A stretch of 64,000 bases of DNA from Pseudomonas sp. KU26590 (GCF_026153515.1 NZ_CP110644.1:3997501-4061500), one strand, 5' to 3'. Positions 10,298 through 18,155 are shown, counted from the stretch's first letter. Notes: a model not told the origin generated them from the letters alone. Numbers and translations: made by a program.

Positions 10298-10879
10298 ATG
10301 AAGAAACCCAACCTGGAAATGCGCCAACACCTCATCGACGTCGCCAAGTCGCTGATGACCCACAAGGGCTATACCGCCGTGGGCCTGGCTGAAGTAGTAA
10401 GCGCGGCGGGCGTGCCCAAGGGCTCGTTTTACTATTACTTCAAATCGAAGGAAGAGTTCGGCGCCGCGTTGCTCGATGAGTACTTCTCCGAGTACCTGGG
10501 CCGCGTCGACACCGTCATGACGCGATCAGGCAGCGGCGTCGAAAAACTGCTGGCCTACTTCGACTACTGGATCGAGACCCAGGGCACCGATCACCCGGAA
10601 GGCAAATGCCTGGTGGTCAAACTGGGCCCGGAAGTCTGCGACCTGTCCGAGGACATGCGCAGGGTGCTGGAGACCGGCACCGCGAAGATCATCAAGCGCA
10701 TCACCGCCTGCGTGGACATGGGCGTGGCAGACGGCAGTCTGCACATCGAAGAGGGCAGCGAAGCCTTCGCCGAAACCCTGTACCAACTGTGGCTGGGCGC
10801 TTCCCTTCTGGTGAAGGTCAACAAGTCCACCGCATCCTTCGACACGGCCATGAGCCTGACCCAACGCCTGCTCCGGTAG
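10298..10879 (+). CDS. TetR-family repressor, NemR-like
   Basis: The protein has 193 residues. The N-terminal helix-turn-helix (about residues 10-55) ends in GVPKGSFYYYFKSKEEF, the classical TetR recognition-helix region. The C-terminal ligand domain has Cys104 in EGKCLVVKLG, near the place where E. coli NemR has its redox-sensing Cys106 (position recalled, not aligned here). It sits directly before an old-yellow-enzyme reductase with identical operator-like boxes before both genes, so it probably represses both and is released by electrophiles or hypochlorite (inference). The start is the ATG at 10298, after AAGG; a GTG four codons earlier is possible. Confidence 0.85.
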   Translation: MKKPNLEMRQHLIDVAKSLMTHKGYTAVGLAEVVSAAGVPKGSFYYYFKSKEEFGAALLDEYFSEYLGRVDTVMTRSGSGVEKLLAYFDYWIETQGTDHPEGKCLVVKLGPEVCDLSEDMRRVLETGTAKIIKRITACVDMGVADGSLHIEEGSEAFAETLYQLWLGASLLVKVNKSTASFDTAMSLTQRLLR

Positions 10880-10893
10880 CAGGCGCTTTTTTT
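10865..10893 (+). terminator. rho-independent terminator after the TetR gene
   Basis: A perfect 8-bp stem (CGCCTGCT / AGCAGGCG) with a 5-base loop is followed by seven T. It overlaps the last codons of the repressor gene and would separate its transcript from the reductase gene, which has its own operator box just downstream. Confidence 0.8.
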
Positions 10894-10899
10894 GAAAGA

Positions 10900-10917
10900 T
10901 TTGTAGACGACCGGTCA
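10900..10917 (+). promoter_or_regulatory. probable TetR-family operator (box 2)
   Basis: This is an exact 18-base copy of box 1 at 10255-10272. It lies 19 bases before the ATG of the reductase gene and just after the terminator, consistent with repression of the reductase operon by the TetR protein. Confidence 0.7.
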
Positions 10918-10936
10918 AATATGAGAGTAATTATCG

Positions 10937-12040
10937 ATGACTGACATCGGCAACAACACCGACTTGTTTTCCCCCGTGCACATGGGCGCCATCAAAATGG
11001 CCAACCGCATCGTCATGGCACCCGTCACCCGCAGCCGCTACGAAGAAGACGGCGTGCCCGGTGAACTGCACGCCACCTATTACGCCCAGCGCGCCACCGC
11101 CGGGATGATCGTTGCCGAAGCCACCAACATCTCGGCCCAGGGACGCGGCTATGCGGCGACGCCCGGGATCTGGAACGAAGCGCAGGTCGCCGGCTGGCGC
11201 ACCGTCACCGACGCCGTGCACGCGGCCGGCGGCAAGATCGTCAGCCAGCTCTGGCATGTCGGCCGATTCTCCAGCGTGGACCTGCAACCCAACGGCGAAG
11301 CCCCGGTCGCGCCGTCCGCCATTCAGGCCGAGGGCAACACCTACACGGTCGACGGCTTCGTCCCGGTGTCGATGCCCCGCGCGCTGGAGACCGACGAGAT
11401 CCCCGGCATCATCGAGCAGTACAAACACGCTGCCGAGAACGCCAAGCGCGCAGGCTTTGACGGTGTTGAGGTTCACTCGGCGAACAGCTACCTGCTTGAC
11501 CAGTTCCTGCGCGATTCCACCAACCAGCGCACCGACCGATACGGCGGCTCCATTGAAAACCGCGCCCGGCTGACACTGGAAGTCACCCAGGCCATCGTCG
11601 ACATCTGGGGCAACGACCGCGTGGGCATTCGCCTGTCGCCGGTGACGCCCGACGCGGGCAACACGCCGCCGGACAGCAACGTCATGGCGTTGCACGGTTA
11701 CCTGATTCAGCAGTTGAACCGCTTCAATCTGGCGTACCTGCACTTTGTCGAAGGCGCGACCGCCACCTCCCGTGAAGTGCCGGAAGGCGTCGACATGGAC
11801 GCGCTGAGTGCCCAGTTCAACGGCCCGTTCATTGGCAACAATAACTACGACCTGGACATGGCCGTCGAGCGCCGCTCCCAGGGCAAGATCGACGCCGTCG
11901 CGTTCGGTCGCCTGTTCATCTCCAACCCGGACCTTGTCGCGCGTCTGCGCCACGGCGCCGAACTGACCATCGCCCCGCGCGAAAGCTATTACGGCGGCGG
12001 CGCCAAGGGCTACACCGACTGGCCGCTGGGCACTTACTAA
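10937..12040 (+). CDS. nemA: old-yellow-enzyme FMN reductase (N-ethylmaleimide reductase type)
   Basis: The protein has 367 residues and forms the FMN-binding TIM barrel of the old yellow enzyme family. Visible signatures are SQLWHVGR, the active-site HSAN pair within EVHSANSYLLDQFL (His and Asn bind the substrate carbonyl), and TDRYGGSIENRARL. The family reduces activated C=C bonds and nitro groups of electrophiles with NADPH in the cytosol. It follows a TetR gene and an operator-like box, as in the E. coli nemRA unit. SDR, NTF2-like and SRPBCC genes follow on the same strand and may belong to the same response. Confidence 0.9.
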   Translation: MTDIGNNTDLFSPVHMGAIKMANRIVMAPVTRSRYEEDGVPGELHATYYAQRATAGMIVAEATNISAQGRGYAATPGIWNEAQVAGWRTVTDAVHAAGGKIVSQLWHVGRFSSVDLQPNGEAPVAPSAIQAEGNTYTVDGFVPVSMPRALETDEIPGIIEQYKHAAENAKRAGFDGVEVHSANSYLLDQFLRDSTNQRTDRYGGSIENRARLTLEVTQAIVDIWGNDRVGIRLSPVTPDAGNTPPDSNVMALHGYLIQQLNRFNLAYLHFVEGATATSREVPEGVDMDALSAQFNGPFIGNNNYDLDMAVERRSQGKIDAVAFGRLFISNPDLVARLRHGAELTIAPRESYYGGGAKGYTDWPLGTY

Positions 12041-12154
12041 CAGCGCTGGCAACCGCACCGCTTTCAAGTACCGCATTCAATAACGGCTAAACGGCTAGGC
12101 TTTCCCAGGAAAGCCGACGCTGCCCGCACGCCTTGAATTTGAGGAAACAAGAAC

Positions 12155-12898
12155 ATGAATTATCTGGAAAAGAAAACCGCCATCGTCACCGGCGCTTCAT
12201 CAGGCATCGGCGCTGCAACGGCCAGCGCATTGGCGGCTCAAGGGGTCAACGTCGTAGCGGCTGCACTGGATGAGCAAGGCCTCGCAGCCCTTGTCAGTGA
12301 ACTCCGCGCGGCTGGGTTTGAGGCATCCAGCTTCGTCACCGACGTGACCGACGCTGAACAGACCCGCGCCCTGGCTCAGTTCGCCAAGAACACCTATGGC
12401 TCGGTCGACATCCTCGTCAACAACGCCGGCCTGATGCTGTTCTCCAACTGGGTCGATCTCGTGACACAGGACTGGAACGCCATGATCGACGTCAACATCA
12501 AGGGCTACCTGAACACCATCGCCGCCGCCCTGCCCTTCATGCTCGAACAGAAGTCCGGGCAGATCCTCAACATGAATTCGGTGGCCGGCCACCAGGTCGG
12601 CCCCGGCGCCGGCGTCTACAGCGCGACCAAATTCTTCGTCCAGGCCATGACCGAATCCATGCGCAAAGAACTGGGCGTGCAGCACGGTATCCGCGTCAAC
12701 ACCGTCAGCCCGGGCGTCATCAACACCGGCTGGGCAGACAAAGTCACCGACCCCGCTGGCCGCAAAGCCGCCCAGGCGCTCAATGAAATTGCCATCGCAC
12801 CGGAAGACATCAGCCGCGCCGTGATCTACGCGCTGAATCAGCCGGCCAACGTCACCGTCAACGACCTGATCATTTCACCCACCCGACAGGACTGGTGA
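12155..12898 (+). CDS. short-chain dehydrogenase/reductase (SDR)
   Basis: A classical SDR of 247 residues. The nucleotide-binding motif TGASSGIG is at 12-19, NNAG at 89-92, and the catalytic residues Ser142, Tyr155 and Lys159 (YSATK) are all present. It should be an NAD(P)H-dependent carbonyl/alcohol oxidoreductase of unknown substrate. It lies 114 bases after the reductase gene, with a short hairpin but no T-run in the gap, so read-through from the operator-controlled promoter is possible. Confidence 0.93.
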   Translation: MNYLEKKTAIVTGASSGIGAATASALAAQGVNVVAAALDEQGLAALVSELRAAGFEASSFVTDVTDAEQTRALAQFAKNTYGSVDILVNNAGLMLFSNWVDLVTQDWNAMIDVNIKGYLNTIAAALPFMLEQKSGQILNMNSVAGHQVGPGAGVYSATKFFVQAMTESMRKELGVQHGIRVNTVSPGVINTGWADKVTDPAGRKAAQALNEIAIAPEDISRAVIYALNQPANVTVNDLIISPTRQDW

Positions 12899-12959
12899 TG
12901 GCGCGGCTGTTGGTCATTGAAGCTATCGCTTATCTAACTCAAACCCTGGAGTCATAAAC

Positions 12960-13346
12960 ATGAGCAAGAACATCAAAGCCGTTGCCACCCACGACTACAA
13001 CGCCGTCATCACCATCGCCAGCCGCTACGTTGAAGGGCTGCGCGAAGGCAGTGTTGCGACGATCAAGCAGGCCTTTCATGAAGAGGCGGTGATGTACGGT
13101 TTCACCAACGGCGAACTGCTGGGTGGGCCGATCAGCAACCTGTATGACTTTGTCGAGAGCAACGGCAAGGCGGCGGACATCACGACGCGTCTGGACGTGT
13201 TGGCGATTACGCCGACCACGGCAGTGGTGCGGGTGGATATGGAGAAGGATGCGATCGGCGCGGATTACAACGACTACCTGACGTTGATCAAGATCAATGG
13301 GGACTGGAAGGTGATTGCCAAGGTTTACCACCAGTTTGAGGGGTAG
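12960..13346 (+). CDS. NTF2-like protein (lumazine-binding-like domain)
   Basis: The protein has 128 residues with the cone-shaped NTF2/SnoaL-like pattern: an N-terminal helix with YVEGLREGSVATIKQAFH, then a central strand region, ending with WKVIAKVYHQF. It resembles the Pfam lumazine-binding-2 group often encoded beside oxidoreductases. No catalytic residues can be assigned. It follows the SDR by about 60 bases on the same strand and probably shares its transcript. Confidence 0.82.
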   Translation: MSKNIKAVATHDYNAVITIASRYVEGLREGSVATIKQAFHEEAVMYGFTNGELLGGPISNLYDFVESNGKAADITTRLDVLAITPTTAVVRVDMEKDAIGADYNDYLTLIKINGDWKVIAKVYHQFEG

Positions 13347-13480
13347 GTTTTACAGCGGTTTTGTTATGGACGCAGGTCTTGGGGCTTTGGCTTCGGGGCT
13401 TGCGGGACGGGTTAGTGCAGCTTGTTAGTTCGCGTTTGGTTTTAAGCGCTGCAGTGTTAATTATTTGGGAGACAGTAGAG

Positions 13481-13921
13481 ATGGTTTTAGTTGAGTACAA
13501 CGCGGGTTTGCCGTGCAGTGCGGATGAGGCGTGGAAGGTGCTGCGGGCGTTTGGCGGGATCGCGGATTGGCATCCGGCGATTGTGAAGAGTGGTATTGAG
13601 GGTGAGTCTGGGGATTTGCGGGTGGGTGCGATCAGGCGGCTGGCGCTTGCGGACGGTGCGGTGTTGCGGGAGCGGTTGATCGAGCTTGATGATGGGGGTC
13701 GGGAGTTGGCTTATGTGTTTGAGGAATCTCCGTTGCCGGTGGATGGGTATCGGGCACAGGTTCGGGTGGATGAGGTTGCGGGCTTGGTGGAGCAGTGTGT
13801 TGTGCGCTGGAGCGCGCGGTTTGAGGTGCGGGAGGCTGGCACTGAAGAGGCGTTCGAGGAGTTGGTCAGGGGGTTGATTGTGCAGGGGCATGAGGGTTTG
13901 GAGGGGGTTGTTCGGGGTTGA
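13481..13921 (+). CDS. SRPBCC-family (polyketide cyclase/START-like) protein
   Basis: The protein has 146 residues. Features typical of SRPBCC proteins are an early SADEAWKVLRAFGGIADWHP stretch, alternating strands, and a long C-terminal helix. These proteins bind hydrophobic small molecules; the ligand here is unknown. The ATG at 13481 with GGGAG upstream is chosen; an upstream start at 13361 adds 40 residues with no family resemblance. The plus strand across this gene is unusually rich in G and T compared with neighbouring genes. Confidence 0.78.
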   Translation: MVLVEYNAGLPCSADEAWKVLRAFGGIADWHPAIVKSGIEGESGDLRVGAIRRLALADGAVLRERLIELDDGGRELAYVFEESPLPVDGYRAQVRVDEVAGLVEQCVVRWSARFEVREAGTEEAFEELVRGLIVQGHEGLEGVVRG

Positions 13922-13955
13922 TGGTGGGGGTCTGCGAGTGAATTGGGGGCCGGCG

Positions 13956-13997
13956 GGGGGTGTCAGGAATGTTGTGTTCGGGCATAACATGAGTAAG
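13956..13997 (+). repeat. terminal inverted repeat of the IS256-family element, left
   Basis: This end matches the reverse complement of the right end over about 42 bases with two or three mismatches. Confidence 0.9.
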
Positions 13998-14025
13998 GCA
14001 ACCGGGACTGTCAGATTTTTTGTGT

Positions 14026-14044
14026 GCAGGCCGTTACGGCCTGC
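14026..14044. other. subterminal hairpin inside the IS element
   Basis: A perfect stem GCAGGCCG/CGGCCTGC with a 3-base loop lies between the transposase stop codon and the left end. Read in the transposase direction it lacks a following T-run. It could shield the transposase from, or end, outside transcription. Confidence 0.5.
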
Positions 14045-14065
14045 CGTTAGGCAGGCCGCTGTTTT

Positions 14066-15316
14066 TTACCAGGTCGGCCTGATAAATCGATCTCCGTACA
14101 GAATCGCAAATTGATTCATCGCACTTTTCCAGTCATGGGCTGCAGAGCCCCAGTTTGCAGTGATATTGCGCAGCCCAAGCCAGATCAGTTTGGTTGCCGC
14201 ATCGTCGGTCGGGAAGTGGCCGCGAGTCTTAATGATCTTTCGTAGCTGAGCGTTGATGCTCTCGATGGCGTTGGTGGTATAGATCACCTTTCGGATCGCT
14301 GGCGGGAAAACGAAAAATGGAATGACGCGATCCCACGCACGCCGCCATGAAGCTACTACCGTTGGATATTGCTTGCCCCATGGCCCGGCTTCGAACGCAT
14401 CCAGCGCCTGTTCGGCCGCTTCGGCGGTGACCGCCTGGTAGATCGGCTTGAGCGCCTTGGCCAGTTCGCGACGCTTATCCCACGCCACGTAATCAAGGCT
14501 GTTACGGATCAGATGAACAATACAGGTTTGCAGTGTCGTGGCTGGAAAGACCGCGCCAAGAGCTTCCGGCATGCCCTTGAGTCCATCAGTAACGGCGATC
14601 AGTACATCTTCAACGCCACGTGTTTTGAGGTCGTTGAAAACCTTCATCCAGAACTTCGCGCCTTCGGTATTTTCGATCCAGATGCCGAGAATATCCCGTG
14701 TGCCGTCAGGTAGAACACCCAGCGCCAAGTAGATCGCTTTGTTGCGAACCAGTCCTTCTTCGCGGATTTTGACCCGCAGGGCGTCGAAGAAAATAACCGG
14801 ATACATCGGCTCCAGAGGCCGCTGTTGCCACGCACCGATCTCTGCCATGACCTCGTCGGTGACAGAGCTGATGAAGTCAGGCGAAACGTCCGTACCGTAC
14901 TGCTCGGAGAGGAATGCACGGATTTCCCTGACCGTCATTCCTCGGGCGTACATCGCGATGATCTTGTCGTCGAAACCGGTGTAACGGCGCTCGTGCTTGG
15001 GGATCAGAATGGGCGAAAAACTGCCGTCCCGGTCACGGGGGATGTCCAGCCGGATCGGGCCATCCCCCGTTAAAACCGTCTTGCCGCTTTTGCCATTACG
15101 CTGGTTTGTTTCATCCTCTGGGCGCTGCGCGCCCGGCGGATAGCCCAGGTGATGACCGAGCTCAGCATTGAGGGCTCGCTCGATTAGCGCCTTCTTGAAC
15201 GCCGCGGAGGCGTCTTCGATGGCTTCAGCGGTCATCAATCCGCCGCCGAACTGCTCAAGCAGCTCTTTTGGGATTTTCGGTAGCTCGCGTAGCGCAGGTT
15301 TCTTTTTGGTTGGCAT
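14066..15316 (-). CDS. IS256-family transposase
   Basis: The protein has 416 residues, the usual family length, of the mutator/IS256 DDE type. The N-terminal region has ALIERALNAELGHHLGY. The DDE-core segments include FFDALRVKIRE, LIAVTDGLKGMPEAL and TTNAIESINAQLRKI, with the C-terminal helices intact. It cuts and pastes the element that carries it. No frameshift is seen. Confidence 0.95.
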   Translation of the reverse strand: MPTKKKPALRELPKIPKELLEQFGGGLMTAEAIEDASAAFKKALIERALNAELGHHLGYPPGAQRPEDETNQRNGKSGKTVLTGDGPIRLDIPRDRDGSFSPILIPKHERRYTGFDDKIIAMYARGMTVREIRAFLSEQYGTDVSPDFISSVTDEVMAEIGAWQQRPLEPMYPVIFFDALRVKIREEGLVRNKAIYLALGVLPDGTRDILGIWIENTEGAKFWMKVFNDLKTRGVEDVLIAVTDGLKGMPEALGAVFPATTLQTCIVHLIRNSLDYVAWDKRRELAKALKPIYQAVTAEAAEQALDAFEAGPWGKQYPTVVASWRRAWDRVIPFFVFPPAIRKVIYTTNAIESINAQLRKIIKTRGHFPTDDAATKLIWLGLRNITANWGSAAHDWKSAMNQFAILYGDRFIRPTW

Positions 15317-15326
15317 ACATGCACCT

Positions 15327-15368
15327 CTTACTCATGTTATGCCCGAACACAAAATTTCTGACACCCCC
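15327..15368 (-). repeat. terminal inverted repeat of the IS256-family element, right
   Basis: This is the partner of the left repeat. It lies about ten bases upstream of the transposase start and so overlaps its promoter region. The exact outer base could be off by two. Confidence 0.85.
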
Positions 15369-15472
15369 AGGCAACCCGATGACCCATCGCCGAACATATT
15401 CAGCATCTGGCGCATCAGCTTCACGATGAGGCGCCGCTCACAGACGACTTCACAATCTGTAGGTTCTTCAGC

Positions 15473-15733
15473 ATGAAATTCAATGACACTTATGTAAACC
15501 GTGAAGAAAGGTTTTCTCTGGGCATCGAGGAAACCTCAGGCCAGTTCTTTGCGTCATTCCCTGTATTCAACGGCCTGATCGAGTACGAGGAATATTACGC
15601 AATAGACCAACAGATGTCCGAACGCTTCCACCACGATCTCGCCTCAGCGCTTGAATTCGTCAACCGTTGCCGTCGGCGAGAGATGGACGAGTTGCTGATG
15701 CAAAAGCCAGGCTCGAAACGAGGCTTCGCTTGA
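15473..15733 (+). CDS. small hypothetical protein, paralogue 1 of 2
   Basis: An acidic soluble protein of 86 residues with no signal peptide or membrane segment. It shares most residues with the next gene, including VNREE, FSLG, EETSGQF, YEEYYAID and FVNRCRRRE, and ends with MQKPGSxRG. I do not recognise the family. It starts about 105 bases after the IS element. A Tsi6-like immunity gene follows its paralogue, so an immunity-type role is possible, but this rests on position only. Confidence 0.7.
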   Translation: MKFNDTYVNREERFSLGIEETSGQFFASFPVFNGLIEYEEYYAIDQQMSERFHHDLASALEFVNRCRRREMDELLMQKPGSKRGFA

Positions 15734-15775
15734 TAGCAATGCAGCGCACTCCCAAACGATCTTAGGTACCTCAGC

Positions 15776-16039
15776 ATGAAATTCAGCCGGATCCACGTAA
15801 ACCGAGAAGAAATGTTCTCCCTGGGAGTTGAAGAAACCTCAGGCCAATTCTACGTATCATTTCCAGTGAGCAGCGGCTTCGCGGACTACGAAGAATATTA
15901 CGCAATTGACGCGCACATGTTCGAACGCTTCCAGCACGATCTCCCCTCGGCGCTTCAATTCGTCAACCGCTGCCGCCGGCGAGAGCTGGACGAATTATTA
16001 ATGCAGAAGCCAGGTTCGAACCGAGGCAGCGCGATCTAG
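15776..16039 (+). CDS. small hypothetical protein, paralogue 2 of 2
   Basis: This 87-residue tandem paralogue of the gene at 15473 begins 42 bases after it and is preceded by a similar leader (CTCAGCATGAAATTC). The two copies differ mainly in the segment after SFPV and in the residues around YAID, a pattern of a conserved scaffold with a variable face. Function is unknown. The Tsi6-like reading frame begins 13 bases after its stop codon. Confidence 0.7.
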   Translation: MKFSRIHVNREEMFSLGVEETSGQFYVSFPVSSGFADYEEYYAIDAHMFERFQHDLPSALQFVNRCRRRELDELLMQKPGSNRGSAI

Positions 16040-16052
16040 CAAACGCGGCCGC

Positions 16053-16408
16053 ATGACAGGGAACGACGAATTGAAAAAAGCCATCGACTACATCGACGAA
16101 GCTATTGCGATCACCCGCCTGAGGGAGGCATCGTGCCCAGCGTTCCCCCTTATTCGAGCTCACTGATCCAACTCGACTTCATCAGAAACATTTTGCTGGG
16201 CACCGAAAAAGACAAGAGCCGCCTGCACAAATTGACCATTGGCGCGTGGGCCGGGAAGGAGTTCGAGGAGACGGATCCGGAGTTTGCCCATGCACTCGGC
16301 ATCGCCTACTACATCGGCATCCAGATCGGTCGCGGTTTAAAAATCAAGCTACCCGACGGCCAGCCCCTGGAAAGCCTTCACCGCCCATCTCCCCCATCTC
16401 AGGAGTGA
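16053..16408 (+). pseudogene. Tsi6-like T6SS immunity gene, frameshifted
   Basis: Two overlapping frames carry one protein. The first (16053-16166, 37 codons) gives KKAIDYIDEAIAITRLREA. The second (GTG at 16133 to 16408, 91 codons) gives LHKLTIGAWAGKEFEETDP and YYIGIQIGRGLKIKLP. Together they match Pseudomonas aeruginosa Tsi6 as I remember it, which has LHRLTLGS and KEFDETDP in the same places. Adding one C to the CCCCC run at 16145-16149 fuses both parts and aligns without gaps. Tsi6 neutralises the NAD(P)-degrading effector Tse6 in the cytosol; no Tse6-like toxin is in the window. It could be a decayed orphan immunity gene or a sequencing error. If the second frame alone is translated, it lacks the first helix. 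Confidence 0.75.
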
Positions 16409-16413
16409 ATTGA

Positions 16414-16974
16414 TTGACGTGCACCGACCTGCAGCATCTCTACAACAAAGCCTGGCTGTTCGCTTCTCACGCCCACGTCGGGCAGATGATGAAGGGGTCA
16501 GATCTGCCGTATACCACCCATGTCGCGATGGTCGCCAACGAGCTGATTTTCGCGGACAGGGAAAGTGACATCGGTGATCTGGCAATCGCGATGCCTGCCG
16601 CGCTGCTGCACGACGTGATCGAGGACACTGGAACGTCAGAAGAGGCATTGGCTGAAGTGTTCGGCGCCGCTGTCGCATCGACCGTCGCCTGCCTGAGCAA
16701 GAACCTGATCGTGCCGTTCTCGGATGAGCGCTATTTCCAGGCAATCGCCGCGCATTCCCGGGAAGCGGCAGCGATCAAGTTGTGCGACCGGATTACCAAT
16801 CTTCAATCCGCGCCATCGACGTGGTCTTTGGAAAAGCGCGCGTCCTATCATGAGGAATCTGCGCAGATTCTGGCGGCGCTTGGGCATGCCAATGATTACC
16901 TGAATCGCCGGCTCACGGATGCCATGGCGCGGTACAAATCTTTGTACGTTGATGAGCAGCGCGAACATATCTGA
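16414..16974 (+). CDS. HD-domain hydrolase, RelA/SpoT-hydrolase-like
   Basis: The protein has 186 residues with an HD metal-binding core: an early His in ASHAHVGQMMKG, then LLHDVIEDTG (HD pair) and KLCDRITNL, where an Asp completes the site. This pattern matches the hydrolase half of RelA/SpoT and small alarmone hydrolases; ppGpp is a possible but unproven substrate. The start is a TTG with CAGGAG nine bases upstream, and that ribosome site overlaps the stop codon of the preceding immunity gene, so the two are translationally linked. Confidence 0.8.
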   Translation: MTCTDLQHLYNKAWLFASHAHVGQMMKGSDLPYTTHVAMVANELIFADRESDIGDLAIAMPAALLHDVIEDTGTSEEALAEVFGAAVASTVACLSKNLIVPFSDERYFQAIAAHSREAAAIKLCDRITNLQSAPSTWSLEKRASYHEESAQILAALGHANDYLNRRLTDAMARYKSLYVDEQREHI

Positions 16975-17044
16975 AGTGTTCTTTGTGAGCAGGGTCTCAG
17001 TGGTGTTGCGTCCAGTGCGGATCTTCGATGCCACCTGATTCCCT

Positions 17045-17463
17045 GTAGGAGCGCGCTTGCCCGCGAAAGCGGTGTGTCAGGCTAGACATTCGTCACAGAC
17101 AGATTGCGTTCGCGGGCAAGCGCGCTCCTACAATGGATTTTGGCAACGCACACAATTGTCGGCGCCCAGGCAATCCGAGCCGGCTTGCCTGCGAAAGCGG
17201 TGTGTCAGGGAAGGCATTCGTCACAGGCAGATTGCGTTCGCGGGCAAGCGCGCTCCTACATGGGATTTTGGCAGCGCACACCATCGTCGGCGTTCACGCA
17301 ATCCGTAGGAGCCGGCTTGCCTGCGAAAGCGCGGTGTCAGGCAAGGCATTCGTCACAGGCAGATTGCGTTCGCGGGCAAGCGCGCTCCTACAGGGGATTT
17401 TGGCAACGCACACAATTGTCGGCGCTCAGGCAATCCGTAGGAGCCGGCTTGCTGGCGAAAGCG
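17045..17463 (+). repeat. tandem REP/BIME array, period about 132 bp
   Basis: Seven Pseudomonas-type REP arms alternate in orientation. Left arms (GTAGGAGC.GGCTTGCC.GCGAA) start at 17045, about 17173 (lacking GTAG), 17305 and 17437. Right arms (CGCGGGCAAGCGCGCTCCTA) lie at 17111, 17239 and 17371. The spacers are also conserved (GCATTCGTCACAGGCAGATTG), so a unit of about 132 bp was copied in tandem. Such arrays can form hairpins and act in transcript ends or gyrase binding. Confidence 0.9.
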
Positions 17464-18155
17464 ATGGTGCTGAAACGGACGTATCGACTGACACACCGCT
17501 TTCGTGAGCAAGGTGGAGCGCCACCCCGGTCAATCGCACAAGTAGCACTCGGCGCACCAAATTCTCTGGTGCCCGGTCTGAGCTGTGCGCCAGACGCAAT
17601 CACGCTCACATACTCATCAAACAACTGCACCTGACCGCTCACCCTGCGCCATCCCCGATACGATTCCGCATCCCTGCTGTAGCGGGCAAAGGCTTCCGAT
17701 TCCGGTCCGTCCGCGAACAGCGACGCCACGGCGGCGGCCTGGAAGAACCAGTAATTCTCGGCCAATTGCTCGGTGGCTTTGGCGCTTGCCAGATCGATCG
17801 CCCTGGACGACAGTTGCGACGCCAGCTCGCGCCCTGCCTGCCGGTCAGCCTCTGCAAGAGATTGCCAGCCAATCCGTTCCGCGTTGTTCACGTAAGCCAG
17901 GTAGCGGCGGTGCAACGCTGCGTCCTCTTTCCAGTGCAGCGGCCAGCCGGGTAAAGGCAACGAAAAAGGTGAAGGCTCCTGATAAACCGGCAGCCAGCTT
18001 AGGTTCTGCTCAACACGCGACAACGGTTCGTCCGTCGGCTCCTGACAGCGTCTCTCGCCGTCGGCAGAAGCTGAATCCGGTTCCGCACGCGGCACAACTT
18101 CCTCCACCCGCCCCTCGCGCCCCAGAACTGCCCTCGACCAGCCTCGCACTTCCAT
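17388..18155 (-). CDS. hypothetical protein whose C-terminus is encoded by REP sequence
   Basis: The frame has 255 codons with GAGGGAG upstream of the ATG. The middle (about residues 75-195) is helical, with a YWFFQAAAVASLF segment and an ESEAFARYSRDAESYRGW segment; I do not recognise the family. There is no signal peptide. The last 50 or so residues (Cys- and Arg-rich) are translated from REP arms and spacer, and the stop lies inside the third right arm. This suggests that REP sequence invaded the 3' end and the original stop was lost. The protein may be altered or non-functional. Confidence 0.55.
   Translation of the reverse strand: MEVRGWSRAVLGREGRVEEVVPRAEPDSASADGERRCQEPTDEPLSRVEQNLSWLPVYQEPSPFSLPLPGWPLHWKEDAALHRRYLAYVNNAERIGWQSLAEADRQAGRELASQLSSRAIDLASAKATEQLAENYWFFQAAAVASLFADGPESEAFARYSRDAESYRGWRRVSGQVQLFDEYVSVIASGAQLRPGTREFGAPSATCAIDRGGAPPCSRKRCVSRYVRFSTIAFASKPAPTDCLSADNCVRCQNPL

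Larger units (their letters stand above)
13956..15368 (-). mobile_element. IS256-family insertion sequence
   Basis: A single transposase gene is bounded by long imperfect terminal inverted repeats of about 42 bases. Both ends begin GGGGGTGTCAG and share TTGTGTTCGGGCATAACATG. The element is about 1.4 kb, normal for IS256. Both ends and the reading frame are intact, so it may still be mobile. I see no direct target duplication next to the ends. Confidence 0.92.

Noticed and set aside
10931..12076. Minus-strand frame of 381 codons over the reductase gene
   Set aside because: It is a shadow of the old-yellow-enzyme gene, which carries its full active-site motifs.
12098..12115. Terminator between the reductase and SDR genes
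   Set aside because: The hairpin GGCTTT/AAAGCC is short and has no following T-run, so transcription may continue through it.
13487..13990. Minus-strand frame of 167 codons rich in Pro, His and Arg
   Set aside because: The composition is what the G/T-rich SRPBCC gene gives when read backwards.
17045..17463. CRISPR-like array
   Set aside because: The repeats are 132 bp apart, have inverted REP arms and conserved spacers, and no cas gene is nearby.
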